NCBI RefSeq assembly: GCF_001421665.1
Contig: NZ_LMKV01000028.1
Location: forward strand, 857 to 64,856
Reading direction: 5' to 3'
Source: Sphingobium sp. Leaf26
GTDB lineage: Bacteria > Pseudomonadota > Alphaproteobacteria > Sphingomonadales > Sphingomonadaceae
Length of the DNA: 64,000 bases
A program made the translations under genes and the position numbers. Positions 33,248 through 41,981 of the stretch are shown here, one piece after another. The notes below the pieces were generated by a model that was not told the origin of the DNA, did no database searches, and saw only the letters and a program-made list of their open reading frames with translations. The first letter of the stretch is position 1. The number at the start of each line of letters is the position of its first letter.

Positions 33248-34579
33248 TTATGGCAGCAATGGGCCCCAGGCCGGATCGGACCCGCTGAGCGGCGTCGGAA
33301 TCCGCCGCTCGTTCACGCCGGTCAGGTCGACCTGCCACACCTGGCTGCTGCCCTGCTTGCCCGGCGTAGTACGGAAAAATTGCAGCACGCGGCCATTGGG
33401 CGACCAGGTCGGCTGCTCGTCCTGCCAGCCATTGGTCAGGATGCGCTCATTGTCGCCGCTGGGCGTCATCACCGCCACCTTGAAGTCGCCCGACAGCTTG
33501 GTGAAGGCGATCAGGTCGCCGCGCGGCGACCATTCGGGCGTCGCATAGCGACCGCCGCCATGGCTGATCCGCCGCTGGTTGGAGCCGTCGGCGTTCATCA
33601 CATAGATTTGCTGCCCGCCCGACCGGTCGCTTTCGAACACGATCTGGCTGCCGTCGGGCGAATAGCTGCCACCCACGTCGATGCCCGGAGAATTGGTCAG
33701 CCGTACAGGCGTGCCGCCGCTGGCCGACACGCGATAAATGTCGGTGTTGCCCGCCACCGCCATGGAGAAGAGGATGTTGCGGCCATCGGGCGACCAGCGT
33801 GGCGCGAAGGTCGCATTGCTGCTTTCCGTCACCAGCTTCTGCTGCCCGGCGCCGATATCGTAGATATAGAGGCGCACCCGGCTGCCCAGATAGCTGACAT
33901 AGAGGATCGACTTGTAATCGGGCGAAAAGCGCGGCGTCAGCGCCATCGACTGCCCATTGGTGATGAAGCGGTGGTTCGCCCCGTCGCTATCCATGATGGC
34001 CAGCCGCTTGACCCGCGCGCCCTTGGGTCCGCTCTCCGCGATATAGGCGATGCGGCTGTCGAAGAAGGGGCTTTCGCCCGACAGCCGGGCGTAGATGGCG
34101 TCGGCGCATTTATGCGCGGCCCGTCGCCAGTCGCGTGGCGCAACCACATAGCCCTGCCGCGTCAGCTCCTGCTTGAGCGCGACGTCATAGAGGTAGCAGC
34201 CCACGGTAATGTCCGCCTCGCCGCCGGTCGTCCGCACGAACCCCTGCGCCAGCGCCTGATAGGCGCCCCATTTGTCATAGACGGGGTTGGTGACTTCCGG
34301 AAAGGCCAGCGCGGGCAATCCGCCCGGACCCGACGGATCGAACAGGCCAGACCCCTTCAGGTCCGACGCGATCACCTCGGCGATCTTGCGGCCCAGTTCG
34401 CTGGCCGTGCCGGCCGGCGTCGCGACATCCTGCTGCGCGGGCAGAGCTGGAACGGCGATCTTCAGACTGGCATCGATGTCGCCGGTCACGTCGACCGACA
34501 ATTGCGCCATCGCCGGCGCAGACAGGGCAGCGGCCAGCGCGACAGTCGCGAGGGCCAGGCGGCGGAGAGGGATGTTCAT
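33248..34579 (-). CDS. tolB: Tol-Pal system protein TolB
   Basis: A 443-aa periplasmic protein with a signal peptide ending near APAMAQ. The N-terminal domain of about 150 residues is followed by a six-bladed beta-propeller with WD40-like repeats: MALTPRFSPDYKSILYVSY, FAPRWSPDGRNILFSM, VGGSYSPDGSQIVFES, TPEWSPRGDLIAFTK and QPTWSPNGRVLQFF. TolB interacts with Pal and TolA. The start overlaps the tolA stop by ATGA. Length and order match the family. Confidence 0.97.
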   Translation of the reverse strand: MNIPLRRLALATVALAAALSAPAMAQLSVDVTGDIDASLKIAVPALPAQQDVATPAGTASELGRKIAEVIASDLKGSGLFDPSGPGGLPALAFPEVTNPVYDKWGAYQALAQGFVRTTGGEADITVGCYLYDVALKQELTRQGYVVAPRDWRRAAHKCADAIYARLSGESPFFDSRIAYIAESGPKGARVKRLAIMDSDGANHRFITNGQSMALTPRFSPDYKSILYVSYLGSRVRLYIYDIGAGQQKLVTESSNATFAPRWSPDGRNILFSMAVAGNTDIYRVSASGGTPVRLTNSPGIDVGGSYSPDGSQIVFESDRSGGQQIYVMNADGSNQRRISHGGGRYATPEWSPRGDLIAFTKLSGDFKVAVMTPSGDNERILTNGWQDEQPTWSPNGRVLQFFRTTPGKQGSSQVWQVDLTGVNERRIPTPLSGSDPAWGPLLP

Positions 34580-35589
34580 CGGTTCAGCCTCGCGTCAAAG
34601 CGGAGTGGCCGGAGCCATTTCCATTGGTCATAATATTCGGGCGGCATGTTGCGGAAGGGCGACGCCAGCTTCACCGCCTGAATCGCGCGTTCCGCATGCA
34701 GCTTGGCCTGCGGCCGGTTGCTGGCGGTCACGCCCTGCTGATCGATAATCTCCGGCGTGCCGATGACGGCACCATTTTTGTCGAGGCGGACCTCCAGCAA
34801 CGTCACCAACTGGTCGGCATCCGCGCCCGAAGGTGGCCGCCAGTGCGGCTTCAACTGACGACGCAGTTCCGCATCCAGCGCCGACTTCTGTGCCGGCCCC
34901 ATGGCGGCGGCGGGCGGCGGCGCGGGCTTGCGCGGCGCATCGTCCTTGGTGTCGATGCCCTTCAGGAAATCCTTGCCCAGCAACGATCCCTTGGGCTTGT
35001 CCGCCTTGCCAGTGCCCGACGCCTTGGCCGGTGCGTCGCTCTTGCCCTTGGCGTTGCTCTTCGCTCTGGACGGCGCGGCGGCAGCAGCCTTGGGCTTTTC
35101 AGGCGCAGGCTTCGCCTTGGCGGCCGGCTTTTCAGGCGCGGGCTTGGCCTTGGGCGCTGGCTTCTCCGGCGCGGGCTTGGGCTTGGCCGGCGTCTTTGCC
35201 ACCTCTTTCTTGGCCGGCGTCGGCTTTGGCTGAGGCTTGGGCACCTCCTTCACGACCGGCTTGGGCGGGGTCGGTTTGGGCAGGGGCTTGGGTACCGGTT
35301 TCGGCTCGGGCGGTGCAGGCGTGGGTTCAGGCGCCGGGGCCGGTTCCGGCGCGGGCTTGGCGTCCTCGGTCGGGCCTTCCTCCGGCGCGACACTGGGCGG
35401 CGGCGGCTGGCTCGATATCTGCGGCGCGGTCGATTGCAGCGCGACCTCATCGACCAGGCTGATGTCCATCGGCGGGGACTTCAGCTTCAACGGGTTGGGG
35501 GTGGACAGGAAACCGGCGGACAGCAGCCCGAACAGCAGGACGTGTCCTGCCGTCGCGACCCCAAGGCCGATCTTTTCCGTACGCTCCAT
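34576..35589 (-). CDS. tolA: Cell-envelope integrity protein TolA
   Basis: A 337-aa protein. A single N-terminal membrane helix (ATAGHVLLFGLLSAGF, about residues 13-30) is followed by a long Pro/Lys/Ala-rich region at about residues 60-200 with repeated KPAPEKPA-type units that spans the periplasm. The C-terminal TolA/TonB-like domain (about 245-337) includes AELRRQLKPHWRPPSGAD and TLLEVRLDKNGAV. TolA transmits TolQR motor energy to TolB-Pal. Such repeat-rich linkers vary in length between strains. Context between tolR and tolB settles the identification over a TonB paralogue. Confidence 0.93.
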   Translation of the reverse strand: MERTEKIGLGVATAGHVLLFGLLSAGFLSTPNPLKLKSPPMDISLVDEVALQSTAPQISSQPPPPSVAPEEGPTEDAKPAPEPAPAPEPTPAPPEPKPVPKPLPKPTPPKPVVKEVPKPQPKPTPAKKEVAKTPAKPKPAPEKPAPKAKPAPEKPAAKAKPAPEKPKAAAAAPSRAKSNAKGKSDAPAKASGTGKADKPKGSLLGKDFLKGIDTKDDAPRKPAPPPAAAMGPAQKSALDAELRRQLKPHWRPPSGADADQLVTLLEVRLDKNGAVIGTPEIIDQQGVTASNRPQAKLHAERAIQAVKLASPFRNMPPEYYDQWKWLRPLRFDARLNR

Positions 35590-35607
35590 ATCGCTGACCT
35601 AGGGCCC

Positions 35608-36066
<459 letters not shown>

Positions 36067-36100
36067 CAGCGCGCTCCCTTGTTTGCAGCGATGCCCAAGG

Positions 36101-36805
36101 TCATCGCTGCGCCTCCAACTCACGGCTCAGCGTCGCATAGAAGCTGTCGGCAAAGCGGGTCAGTCCCGCTTCCAGCCGGTTGATGCCATGGCTGAACCGG
36201 TTGTAGGCGATCAGCGCCGGGATCGCCGCGAACAGACCGATGGCGGTCGCGAACAGCGCCTCGGCAATGCCCGGCGCCACCACGGCAAGCGAACTATTCT
36301 GCTCGGCCGCGATGCTGGTGAAGGCGCGCATGATGCCCCACACCGTGCCGAACAGGCCGATGAACGGCGCGGCCGACGCCACCGTCGCCAAAATGTTCAG
36401 CCGGTCCGACAGCCGATCCACCTCGGACGCGATCGTGCTCGACATCGACGTCGCCAGCCGGTCGCGCGTCCCGTCGCGATCGACCACCTTCTGCGCGGTC
36501 GATCGCCGCCATTCGGTGACGCCCGCCGCCATCACCTTGGCCGCCGGGAATTCCGCCTTGCCGCGGGATTCATAAAAGCGGTCGATATCCTCCGCCTTCC
36601 AGAAATCGGCCTCGAACTTGCGGCTTTCCTTGCTCGCCTTGCGCAGGCTGACGCTGAAGGACAGGATGATCGCCCAGGTCCAGATGCTGGCCAGCAACAG
36701 GCCCAGCATCACGCCTTTCACGACGATGTCGGCCTGAAGGAACAGGGCAAGCGGGGAAATGGTCGCGGCGTCGGTAATGGCGCCGGCAGGCAGGTTGAGC
36801 GTCAT
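36101..36805 (-). CDS. tolQ: Tol-Pal motor subunit TolQ
   Basis: A 234-aa ExbB/TolQ-family protein with three membrane segments near residues 25-50, 135-160 and 175-195. The family core ATVASAAPFIGLFGTVWGIM is near residues 135-155, followed by APGIAEALFATAIGLFAAIP. The ATG at 36805 overlaps the ybgC stop by ATGA. It forms the proton channel with TolR that powers TolA. Confidence 0.97.
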   Translation of the reverse strand: MTLNLPAGAITDAATISPLALFLQADIVVKGVMLGLLLASIWTWAIILSFSVSLRKASKESRKFEADFWKAEDIDRFYESRGKAEFPAAKVMAAGVTEWRRSTAQKVVDRDGTRDRLATSMSSTIASEVDRLSDRLNILATVASAAPFIGLFGTVWGIMRAFTSIAAEQNSSLAVVAPGIAEALFATAIGLFAAIPALIAYNRFSHGINRLEAGLTRFADSFYATLSRELEAQR

Positions 36806-37272
36806 GGGTGAAGGTCTTCCCCTTGGAGCAGGCGAGTGAAAATGTCGGTCCAGGCCTTGGGCTGGCGCTGCGGGCGGCCCTGCGGCGTCAGCCAGGCGAC
36901 GGAAATGCTGGCGTTCGTCAACTCTTCCGCGCCGCACCTGACTGACTGATGAATGGCGCAACTGGCGGCGCGCACCGCCGTCACATGGCTGACCACCATC
37001 AGGTCATCGTCCAGCCGGGCGGGGCGGCGATATTTGATCTGAAGGTCGGTGACGGCATAGACGCCCGCACCGTCTTCATGGTTGCCGCGCTGGTCGATGC
37101 CCGCAACGCGCAGCATGTCGGACCGGGCGCGCTCCATATAGCGCAGATAATTGGCGTGGTAGACGAGGCCGGACAGGTCGGTATCCTCGAAATAGACGCG
37201 CACGGGGAAATGATGCACGGCGGCAATGAAGCGTCCGGTGGCCGGCGCGGGCATCATTTCGGAAACAGACAT
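36802..37272 (-). CDS. ybgC: Acyl-CoA thioesterase YbgC
   Basis: A 156-aa hot-dog-fold thioesterase. The catalytic motif VYFEDTDLSGLVYHANYLRY near residue 27 is diagnostic of YbgC, and QIKYRRPARLDDDL follows near 78. In proteobacteria it heads the tol-pal operon, as here, and acts on acyl-CoA linked to phospholipid synthesis. It overlaps tolQ by ATGA. The 163-bp gap upstream (37273-37435) is shared with a divergent dehydrogenase gene and should contain both promoters; I see no clear operator there. Confidence 0.95.
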   Translation of the reverse strand: MSVSEMMPAPATGRFIAAVHHFPVRVYFEDTDLSGLVYHANYLRYMERARSDMLRVAGIDQRGNHEDGAGVYAVTDLQIKYRRPARLDDDLMVVSHVTAVRAASCAIHQSVRCGAEELTNASISVAWLTPQGRPQRQPKAWTDIFTRLLQGEDLHP

Positions 37273-37435
37273 GCCGGGCTTTTAACCATGGCCGCCGCGC
37301 AGCGCAAAGCCGGAAATGGCGGCCCCGCTCAATCCGTCCGTCGTGACGGCACGCTACGCCGCCTGCTGCATTAGACAGTAGCCCCCATGGCGCCGCGCAG
37401 CTAAGGGATTGAGCATTCATGAGGGAGAGACAGGC

Positions 37436-38314
37436 ATGACGGATATTCGGACGGTAGGCGTGATCGGCGCGGGCCAGATGGGGGCGGGCATCGCCCAGGT
37501 CGCCGCGCAGGCGGGCTATGAGGTCATCCTCTCGGACGTCGACCTGCCCCGCGCGGAAAAGGGGCTGGCTGGCATCGCCAAGCTGCTGGCCCGCGCCGTG
37601 GAAAAGGAAAAGATCAGCCAGGCCGATGCGGATGCCGCGCTCGCCCGCATCACCCCGGCCGGCGACATCGCGCCGCTGGCTGGCGCGCAACTGGTGATCG
37701 AGGCCGCGACCGAGCGTGAGGAGGTGAAGCGCGCCATCTTCGCCAATGTCGGCAAGATCCTCGCCCCCGACGCGATCCTCGCCACCAACACATCCTCCAT
37801 CCCCATCACCCGACTGGCCCAGGCCGCGCCCGATGCCGGCCGCTTCGTCGGCGTTCATTTCTTCAACCCCGTCCCGGTGATGGTGCTGGTGGAGGTCATT
37901 CGCGGCCTTGCCACCACGCCCGAAACCATCGCCGCGGTGGAGGGCTTCGCCTCGCGCATCGGCAAGACCACGGTCCACGCCTTCGACGCGCCGGGCTTCG
38001 TGGTGAACCGCATCCTGCTGCCGATGCTCAATGAAGCCGTGTTCGTGCTGGGCGAAGGCGTGGGCAGCGTCACCGACATCGATCAGGGCTGCAAGCTTGG
38101 CCTCAATCACCCGATGGGACCGCTGACCCTGCTCGATTTCGTTGGCCTCGACACAGCGCTCGAAATTCTCAACGTCTTCCTCACCACCACCGGCGACCCC
38201 AAATATCGCCCGGCGCCGCTGCTGGTCAAATATGTCGAGGCCGGCTGGTACGGTCGCAAGACCGGCAAGGGCTTCTACGACTATAGCGGCGCTGAACCGG
38301 TCCCCACGCGCTGA
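37436..38314 (+). CDS. 3-hydroxybutyryl-CoA dehydrogenase
   Basis: A 292-aa 3-hydroxyacyl-CoA dehydrogenase. The NAD-binding motif [13 protein letters not shown] lies at residues 7-19, NTSSIPIT near 122, and the catalytic His in [11 protein letters not shown] near 140. The C-terminal domain includes [16 protein letters not shown] near 225. The start at ATG 37436 follows GAGGGAGAGA. The short single-function form is typical of 3-hydroxybutyryl-CoA dehydrogenases (Hbd/PaaH type) acting in PHB, butanoate or beta-oxidation metabolism. Its neighbours give no further hint. Confidence 0.9.
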   Translation: MTDIRTVGVIGAGQMGAGIAQVAAQAGYEVILSDVDLPRAEKGLAGIAKLLARAVEKEKISQADADAALARITPAGDIAPLAGAQLVIEAATEREEVKRAIFANVGKILAPDAILATNTSSIPITRLAQAAPDAGRFVGVHFFNPVPVMVLVEVIRGLATTPETIAAVEGFASRIGKTTVHAFDAPGFVVNRILLPMLNEAVFVLGEGVGSVTDIDQGCKLGLNHPMGPLTLLDFVGLDTALEILNVFLTTTGDPKYRPAPLLVKYVEAGWYGRKTGKGFYDYSGAEPVPTR

Positions 38315-38320
38315 GGCCAA

Positions 38321-38475
38321 TCCTCCCCGTCCGCGGGGAGGTGGCGCCCCGCAGGGGTGACGGAGGGGGGGCGCCGCTTGAGGCCGCACTGGCCGAACGC
38401 CCCCTCCACCACTGGCTTTGCCAGCGGCCCTCTTCGGCAGAGGAACGGCACTCTGCCGAACCGTGCCGGGGAGGA
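38321..38475. repeat. Large imperfect palindrome of the TCCTCCCCG...CGGGGAGGA type
   Basis: The element begins TCCTCCCCGTCCGCGGGGAG and ends GTGCCGGGGAGGAT, with internal hairpins (GGGGGGGCGCC, CTCTTCGGCAGAGG). It fills the gap between the dehydrogenase gene and the convergent pspF and touches the pspF stop. I recognise this kind of GGGGAGG-rich interspersed element from sphingomonad and Caulobacter-type genomes. It may also terminate transcription from both sides. Confidence 0.7.
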
Positions 38476-39507
38476 TCAGCCCGCGCTCAGGCCATGTTTC
38501 TTCATGCAGTGACGCAACTGGTCGTAGGTGAGGCCCAGCCCCTTGGCGGTCGCGCGCTGATTGTAGCGGAACCGGTCCAGCGCCGCGCGGATGATCGCCG
38601 CCTCATGCCCGTCCACCGCCGCGCGCAAGTCGCTGATATCCTCGAACATGATCGCCGGCGCGGCGACGGCAACCGGGGCAGCGGCATCGCCCGCCGGCGC
38701 AGCGCTCGCCTTCGGCATCATCGGCCTGGGCTTCCACGGTGATGCGAACGGGTCGAAGGTGATGCGGCTGATCGGCCGCCCCGGCTCTTCCCAGCGATAG
38801 ACGGCGCGTTCCACCACATTGCGCAGTTCGCGGACATTGCCCGGCCAGCCATGGCCCTCCAGTTCCGCCGCGCAGGCCGCGGTAAAGCCCGGCCATTGCG
38901 GCCAGTTGCGCTCGGCAGCCATGCGCCGCCCGAAATGATCCGCCAGTACCGTGATGTCCCCCTCCCGCGCGCGCAGCGGGGGCAGGGTGATGACCTCGAA
39001 ACTCAGCCGGTCGAGCAAATCGGGCCGGAACCGCCCGTCCTCCGCCGCGGCGGGCAGATCCTCATTGGTCGCCGCCACGATCCGCACGTCCACGGTCAGC
39101 GGCTTCGACGCGCCGATCCGCGTCACCTCGCCATATTCGACCACGCGCAACAGCCGTTCCTGCGCCGCCATCGACAATGTGCCCAGCTCATCCAGGAACA
39201 GCGTCCCGCCATCGGCATCCTCGAACCGGCCGGGCCGCGCCTTGGTCGCGCCGGTGAACGCGCCCTGCTCATGGCCGAACAGTTCCGCCTCGATCAGCGT
39301 CTCCGGCAGGGCGGCGCAGTTCATCGTGATGAGCGGCTCGCCCCAGCGCGGCGACAGATGGTGCAGTCGCTCGGCGATCAGCTCCTTGCCGGTGCCGCGC
39401 TCGCCGATCACCAGCACCGGCCGGTTCAGTTCGGCCGCGCGCCCAGCCTGCTCGACCGCGTCGAGAAAGGCGAAGCTCTGGCCGACAAACTGCGTATTTT
39501 TCTCCAT
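38476..39507 (-). CDS. pspF: Sigma-54 activator PspF
   Basis: A 343-aa bacterial enhancer-binding protein that starts almost directly with its AAA+ domain (MEKNTQFVGQSFAFLDAVEQ) and has no N-terminal receiver domain, as in PspF. Walker A is GERGTGKEL near residue 35, the sigma-54-contact loop GAFTGA near 84, and Walker B FLDELGTL near 106. A C-terminal Fis-like helix-turn-helix (RATAKGLGLTYDQLRHCMKK) ends the protein after a linker. PspF is normally inhibited by PspA until envelope stress releases it. It diverges from the psp operon, which has a sigma-54 promoter at 39610. Confidence 0.93.
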   Translation of the reverse strand: MEKNTQFVGQSFAFLDAVEQAGRAAELNRPVLVIGERGTGKELIAERLHHLSPRWGEPLITMNCAALPETLIEAELFGHEQGAFTGATKARPGRFEDADGGTLFLDELGTLSMAAQERLLRVVEYGEVTRIGASKPLTVDVRIVAATNEDLPAAAEDGRFRPDLLDRLSFEVITLPPLRAREGDITVLADHFGRRMAAERNWPQWPGFTAACAAELEGHGWPGNVRELRNVVERAVYRWEEPGRPISRITFDPFASPWKPRPMMPKASAAPAGDAAAPVAVAAPAIMFEDISDLRAAVDGHEAAIIRAALDRFRYNQRATAKGLGLTYDQLRHCMKKHGLSAG

Positions 39508-39609
39508 GCGCCAACTTATGGTGAAATTTCCCACTCCTTGGCAAGCGGCATATTGGCACGGTGTCGCGGCAGGACTGAAAATTCCAGCAAATCCGCCATT
39601 TCCTGAAAC

Positions 39610-39625
39610 TGGCACGGCCTCTGCA
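39610..39625 (+). promoter_or_regulatory. Sigma-54 (-24/-12) promoter of the psp operon
   Basis: TGGCACGGCCTCTGCA matches the sigma-54 consensus TGGCACG-N4-TTGCW, with GG and GC exactly 10 bp apart. Transcription would start near 39636, 50 bp before the small ORF. A weaker GGCACG-like motif occurs near 39552. PspF sites would lie in the gap to 39507. Confidence 0.8.
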
Positions 39626-39689
39626 AAGCTGGGGACAATCCGCAATCAATCGCGGAACCTATGAAGGCCAAGATTCAGGGAGTATGACC

Positions 39690-39863
39690 ATGACCAACCA
39701 GACCAACAGCGTTCGCGAAATCGGCCAGCTGATGTCGGTCGCTATCGTCGCCGTTCTGTTCGGATCGACCATGATCCTTTCGGCGGTCGGCCCGGCCAGC
39801 GCCAGCGAAATCCCGGTCCTCGCGACGCAACACACCCCCGCAGCCCTGCGCTATCTGGCGTAA
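39690..39863 (+). CDS. Small membrane peptide upstream of pspA
   Basis: A 57-aa gene; ATG 39684 would give 59 aa, but GGGAG at 39678-39682 suits 39690. The product (MTNQTNSVREIGQLMSVAIV...) has one hydrophobic helix at about residues 14-38 (VAIVAVLFGSTMILSAVGPA). A candidate signal-peptidase-like ASASE site follows, then a short tail ending PAALRYLA. It is the first gene after the sigma-54 promoter and precedes pspA by 85 bp. I do not recognise a family. The sequence, ribosome-binding site and position argue that it is real. A stress-induced small membrane or secreted peptide is an inference. Confidence 0.65.
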   Translation: MTNQTNSVREIGQLMSVAIVAVLFGSTMILSAVGPASASEIPVLATQHTPAALRYLA

Positions 39864-39948
39864 GGCCGCACCCCCGGCCGGGGCGGGACTTGCCCCCTCT
39901 CGCCCGCCCCGGTACCTGAACCAAGTTACGACCAGGAGTGACGTTAAA

Positions 39949-40629
39949 ATGGGTATTTTCTCCCGCACCCGCGACATCATCGCCGCCAATGTGACCGACC
40001 TGCTCGACAAGGCCGAAGATCCCGCGAAGATGATCCGCATGATCATCCTCGAAATGGAGGAAACTTTGGTCGAGGTGCGCGCGTCCGCCGCCCGCACCAT
40101 CGCCGACCAGAAGGAAATGCGCCGCCACATCGCCAAGCTGAATGCCTTGCAGGATAGCTGGACCGAAAAGGCGCAGTTGGCTTTGTCGAAGGATCGCGAA
40201 GACCTCGCCAAGGCCGCGCTGGTCGAGCGCCAGAAGGCAGCCGACATGGCCGATCATCTCAATCATGAGATCGAGACGCTGGACGAAGCCCTGCGCGCCT
40301 CGGAAGAGGATATCGCCAAGCTGCAAGGCAAGCTGCGCGAGGCCCGCGCCCGCCAGAACAGCCTGGTCACCCGCATGCAGAGCGCCGAAAACCGCCTGCG
40401 CGTCCGCGAAGCCTATGCCGGCGAGAAGGTCAACGACGCCTTCGCCCGCTTCGACATGCTGGAACGCCGCGTCGATATGGCCGAAGGCCGCGCCGACGCC
40501 GTGACGCTGGGCGGTCAGCCCAAGACGCTGGAGGAAGAGATTGCGGAATTGAAGTCGGCCGACAAGGTCGATGCCGATCTGGCCGCGCTCAAGGCCAGCA
40601 TGAACGCCGACAAGACCGGGGGAGCCTGA
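39949..40629 (+). CDS. pspA: Phage shock protein A
   Basis: A 226-aa PspA/IM30-family protein of usual length. The N-terminal amphipathic helix MGIFSRTRDIIAANVTDLLD binds membranes, and nearly all the rest is coiled coil. The conserved DPAKMIRMIILEMEETLVEV is near residue 24. It binds and restrains PspF in the absence of stress and supports damaged membranes when released. AGGAGTGACG precedes the ATG. pspB follows after 4 bp. Confidence 0.97.
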   Translation: MGIFSRTRDIIAANVTDLLDKAEDPAKMIRMIILEMEETLVEVRASAARTIADQKEMRRHIAKLNALQDSWTEKAQLALSKDREDLAKAALVERQKAADMADHLNHEIETLDEALRASEEDIAKLQGKLREARARQNSLVTRMQSAENRLRVREAYAGEKVNDAFARFDMLERRVDMAEGRADAVTLGGQPKTLEEEIAELKSADKVDADLAALKASMNADKTGGA

Positions 40630-40633
40630 TCCG

Positions 40634-40900
40634 ATGGAAGACATATTCCTGCCGATCATGGTCTGCGGCATGCTGTTCATCGGCATGCCCTGGCTGATCT
40701 TCCACTATGTCACCAAGTGGAAGCAGGCGCCCAAGATCACCGACGAGGATGAGAAGCTGCTGGACGAACTCCACCTTCTCGCCCGCCGCCTCGAAGAACG
40801 GCTCCAGACGATCGAACGGATCGTCGCCGCCGACAATCCCGATTTCCGCCCCTCTCGCCCATCGGTCGACGATGGCTACGAACTCGACCGGAGGAATTGA
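40634..40900 (+). CDS. pspB: Phage shock protein B
   Basis: An 88-aa inner-membrane protein with an N-terminal membrane helix (IFLPIMVCGMLFIGMPWLIF, residues 4-23) and a cytoplasmic coiled coil containing LARRLEERLQTIERIVAAD near residues 48-66. PspB and PspC sense envelope stress and recruit PspA from PspF. The stop is 1 bp before the pspC ATG. The motif LEERLxxxERI recurs in the four small genes downstream. Confidence 0.95.
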   Translation: MEDIFLPIMVCGMLFIGMPWLIFHYVTKWKQAPKITDEDEKLLDELHLLARRLEERLQTIERIVAADNPDFRPSRPSVDDGYELDRRN

Positions 40901-40901
40901 C

Positions 40902-41282
40902 ATGACCGCCCGCCGCACCAAATTCTACCTCGACAAGGTCAATGGCAAATGGATGGGCGTATGCTCGGGCATCGCCGACTATACCGGGATCGACGTGACC
41001 TGGGTTCGCGTCGGGGCGGTGCTCGTCACCCTGATGGGCGCCTTCCCCTGGACGCTGGTGGCCTATTTCGCCGCCGTCTATTTCGCCGATAACAAGCCGT
41101 CGGGCCTCTATGCGGATCGCGACGACCAGAAATTCTGGCAGGGTGTGCGCACCAACCCGACCCGCTCGACCCGCGACGTCCGCTCCAAGTTCCGCGACAT
41201 TGATCGCCGGCTGGCCGACATCGAAATCTACTACACCAGCCGCAACACCCGCCTCGCCGACGAGATCGACAGCCTGCGCTGA
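40902..41282 (+). CDS. pspC: Phage shock protein C (PspC domain with coiled-coil tail)
   Basis: A 126-aa protein with the PspC domain at residues 5-65 (FYLDKVNGKWMGVCSGIADY, then DVTWVRVGAVLVTLMGAFP and a hydrophobic helix to about 62). A cytoplasmic or periplasmic tail ends DIDRRLADIEIYYTSRNTR and DEIDSLR. That tail resembles the C-termini of the next three small proteins (RDIDALR, REIEQLR, REFEKLR). A ribosome-binding site GGAGG lies in the pspB end. PspC is the other stress sensor of the system. Confidence 0.93.
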   Translation: MTARRTKFYLDKVNGKWMGVCSGIADYTGIDVTWVRVGAVLVTLMGAFPWTLVAYFAAVYFADNKPSGLYADRDDQKFWQGVRTNPTRSTRDVRSKFRDIDRRLADIEIYYTSRNTRLADEIDSLR

Positions 41283-41313
41283 GTGCCGCGTCGGGGCCTC
41301 ATAACAGGGGAGA

Positions 41314-41610
41314 ATGTTCATGAGCTTTAGTGGACCCTATTTCGTCCTCGCCATCATCGCCATGTCGACGCTGGGCTGGATGTTCACCACCTGGGTCCGT
41401 GCCCGGCACGGCTATCCGGTGGAAAATGAGTGGACTGGCACCGTTGATCGAACGGATGCCGACGCTGGTCGAAAAATCGACCTTCTTTCAAACGAAAACG
41501 AAAAGCTGGTTGGCCGCATCAGCCGTCTCGAAGAGCGCATCGCCGTGCTGGAGAGGATCGCCACCGATCCTGCCACCCGCACCGCGCGCGACATCGACGC
41601 GCTGCGCTGA
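41314..41610 (+). CDS. PspB-like small membrane protein, paralogue 1
   Basis: A 98-aa protein; ATG 41314 or 41320 is possible, behind AGGGGAG. One N-terminal membrane helix (YFVLAIIAMSTLGWMFTTW, residues 8-26) is followed by a RARHGYPVEN turn. A coiled coil with RISRLEERIAVLERIATDP comes next, and the protein ends ARDIDALR. It is clearly paralogous to the gene at 41638 (GWMFTTWVRARHGYPVEN versus GWIFTTWLRVKNGYPLEN). I know of no characterised function. Layout and operon position suggest a PspB-like membrane sensor or adaptor. Confidence 0.85.
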   Translation: MFMSFSGPYFVLAIIAMSTLGWMFTTWVRARHGYPVENEWTGTVDRTDADAGRKIDLLSNENEKLVGRISRLEERIAVLERIATDPATRTARDIDALR

Positions 41611-41637
41611 CACCGGCCGGCCAAGGGGAGTTAAACC

Positions 41638-41952
41638 ATGATGTTTCCATTTGAAGCCTTTGCCCCGGTGGCGATCATCGTCGGATCGCTGGCGGTGGGC
41701 GGCTGGATCTTCACCACCTGGCTGCGCGTGAAGAATGGCTATCCGCTGGAAAACAGCTGGGGCAAGCCCGTCTATCCGCAGAAGAATGCGGAAATGATCG
41801 AGCGCATCAAGCTGCTGAGCCAGGAAAACGCGCAGCTACGGGCCGAGATCGGGTCGATGAAGGATCGCCTCATCGTGGTCGAACGCATCGTCACCGATGA
41901 AAGCCATCAGTTGAACCGCGAGATCGAACAGTTGCGCCGCCCCGCCAACTGA
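41638..41952 (+). CDS. PspB-like small membrane protein, paralogue 2
   Basis: A 104-aa protein with membrane helix FAPVAIIVGSLAVGGWIFTT at residues 8-27, the shared GYPLENSWGKP turn, and a coiled coil IERIKLLSQENAQLRAEI. The family core MKDRLIVVERIVTDE follows and the C-terminus is NREIEQLRRPAN. It lies 27 bp after paralogue 1 behind GGGGAG. Pairwise similarity to paralogue 1 covers the whole length, so the two arose by tandem duplication. Function is unknown; a role in the envelope stress response is inferred. Confidence 0.85.
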   Translation: MMFPFEAFAPVAIIVGSLAVGGWIFTTWLRVKNGYPLENSWGKPVYPQKNAEMIERIKLLSQENAQLRAEIGSMKDRLIVVERIVTDESHQLNREIEQLRRPAN

Positions 41953-41981
41953 TCGCGCGACTCCATCAAGGGACAAGACAG

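Noticed and set aside
39552..39567. Second sigma-54-like motif (TGGCACGGTGTCGCGG)
   Set aside because: The -24 element is good but the -12 part lacks TTGC, and the site is further from the operon than the better match at 39610.
39675..40247. 190-codon minus-strand open frame opposite the small peptide gene and pspA
   Set aside because: Opposite the well-supported pspA gene and the sigma-54-driven small gene, with low-complexity Ser/Arg-rich content.
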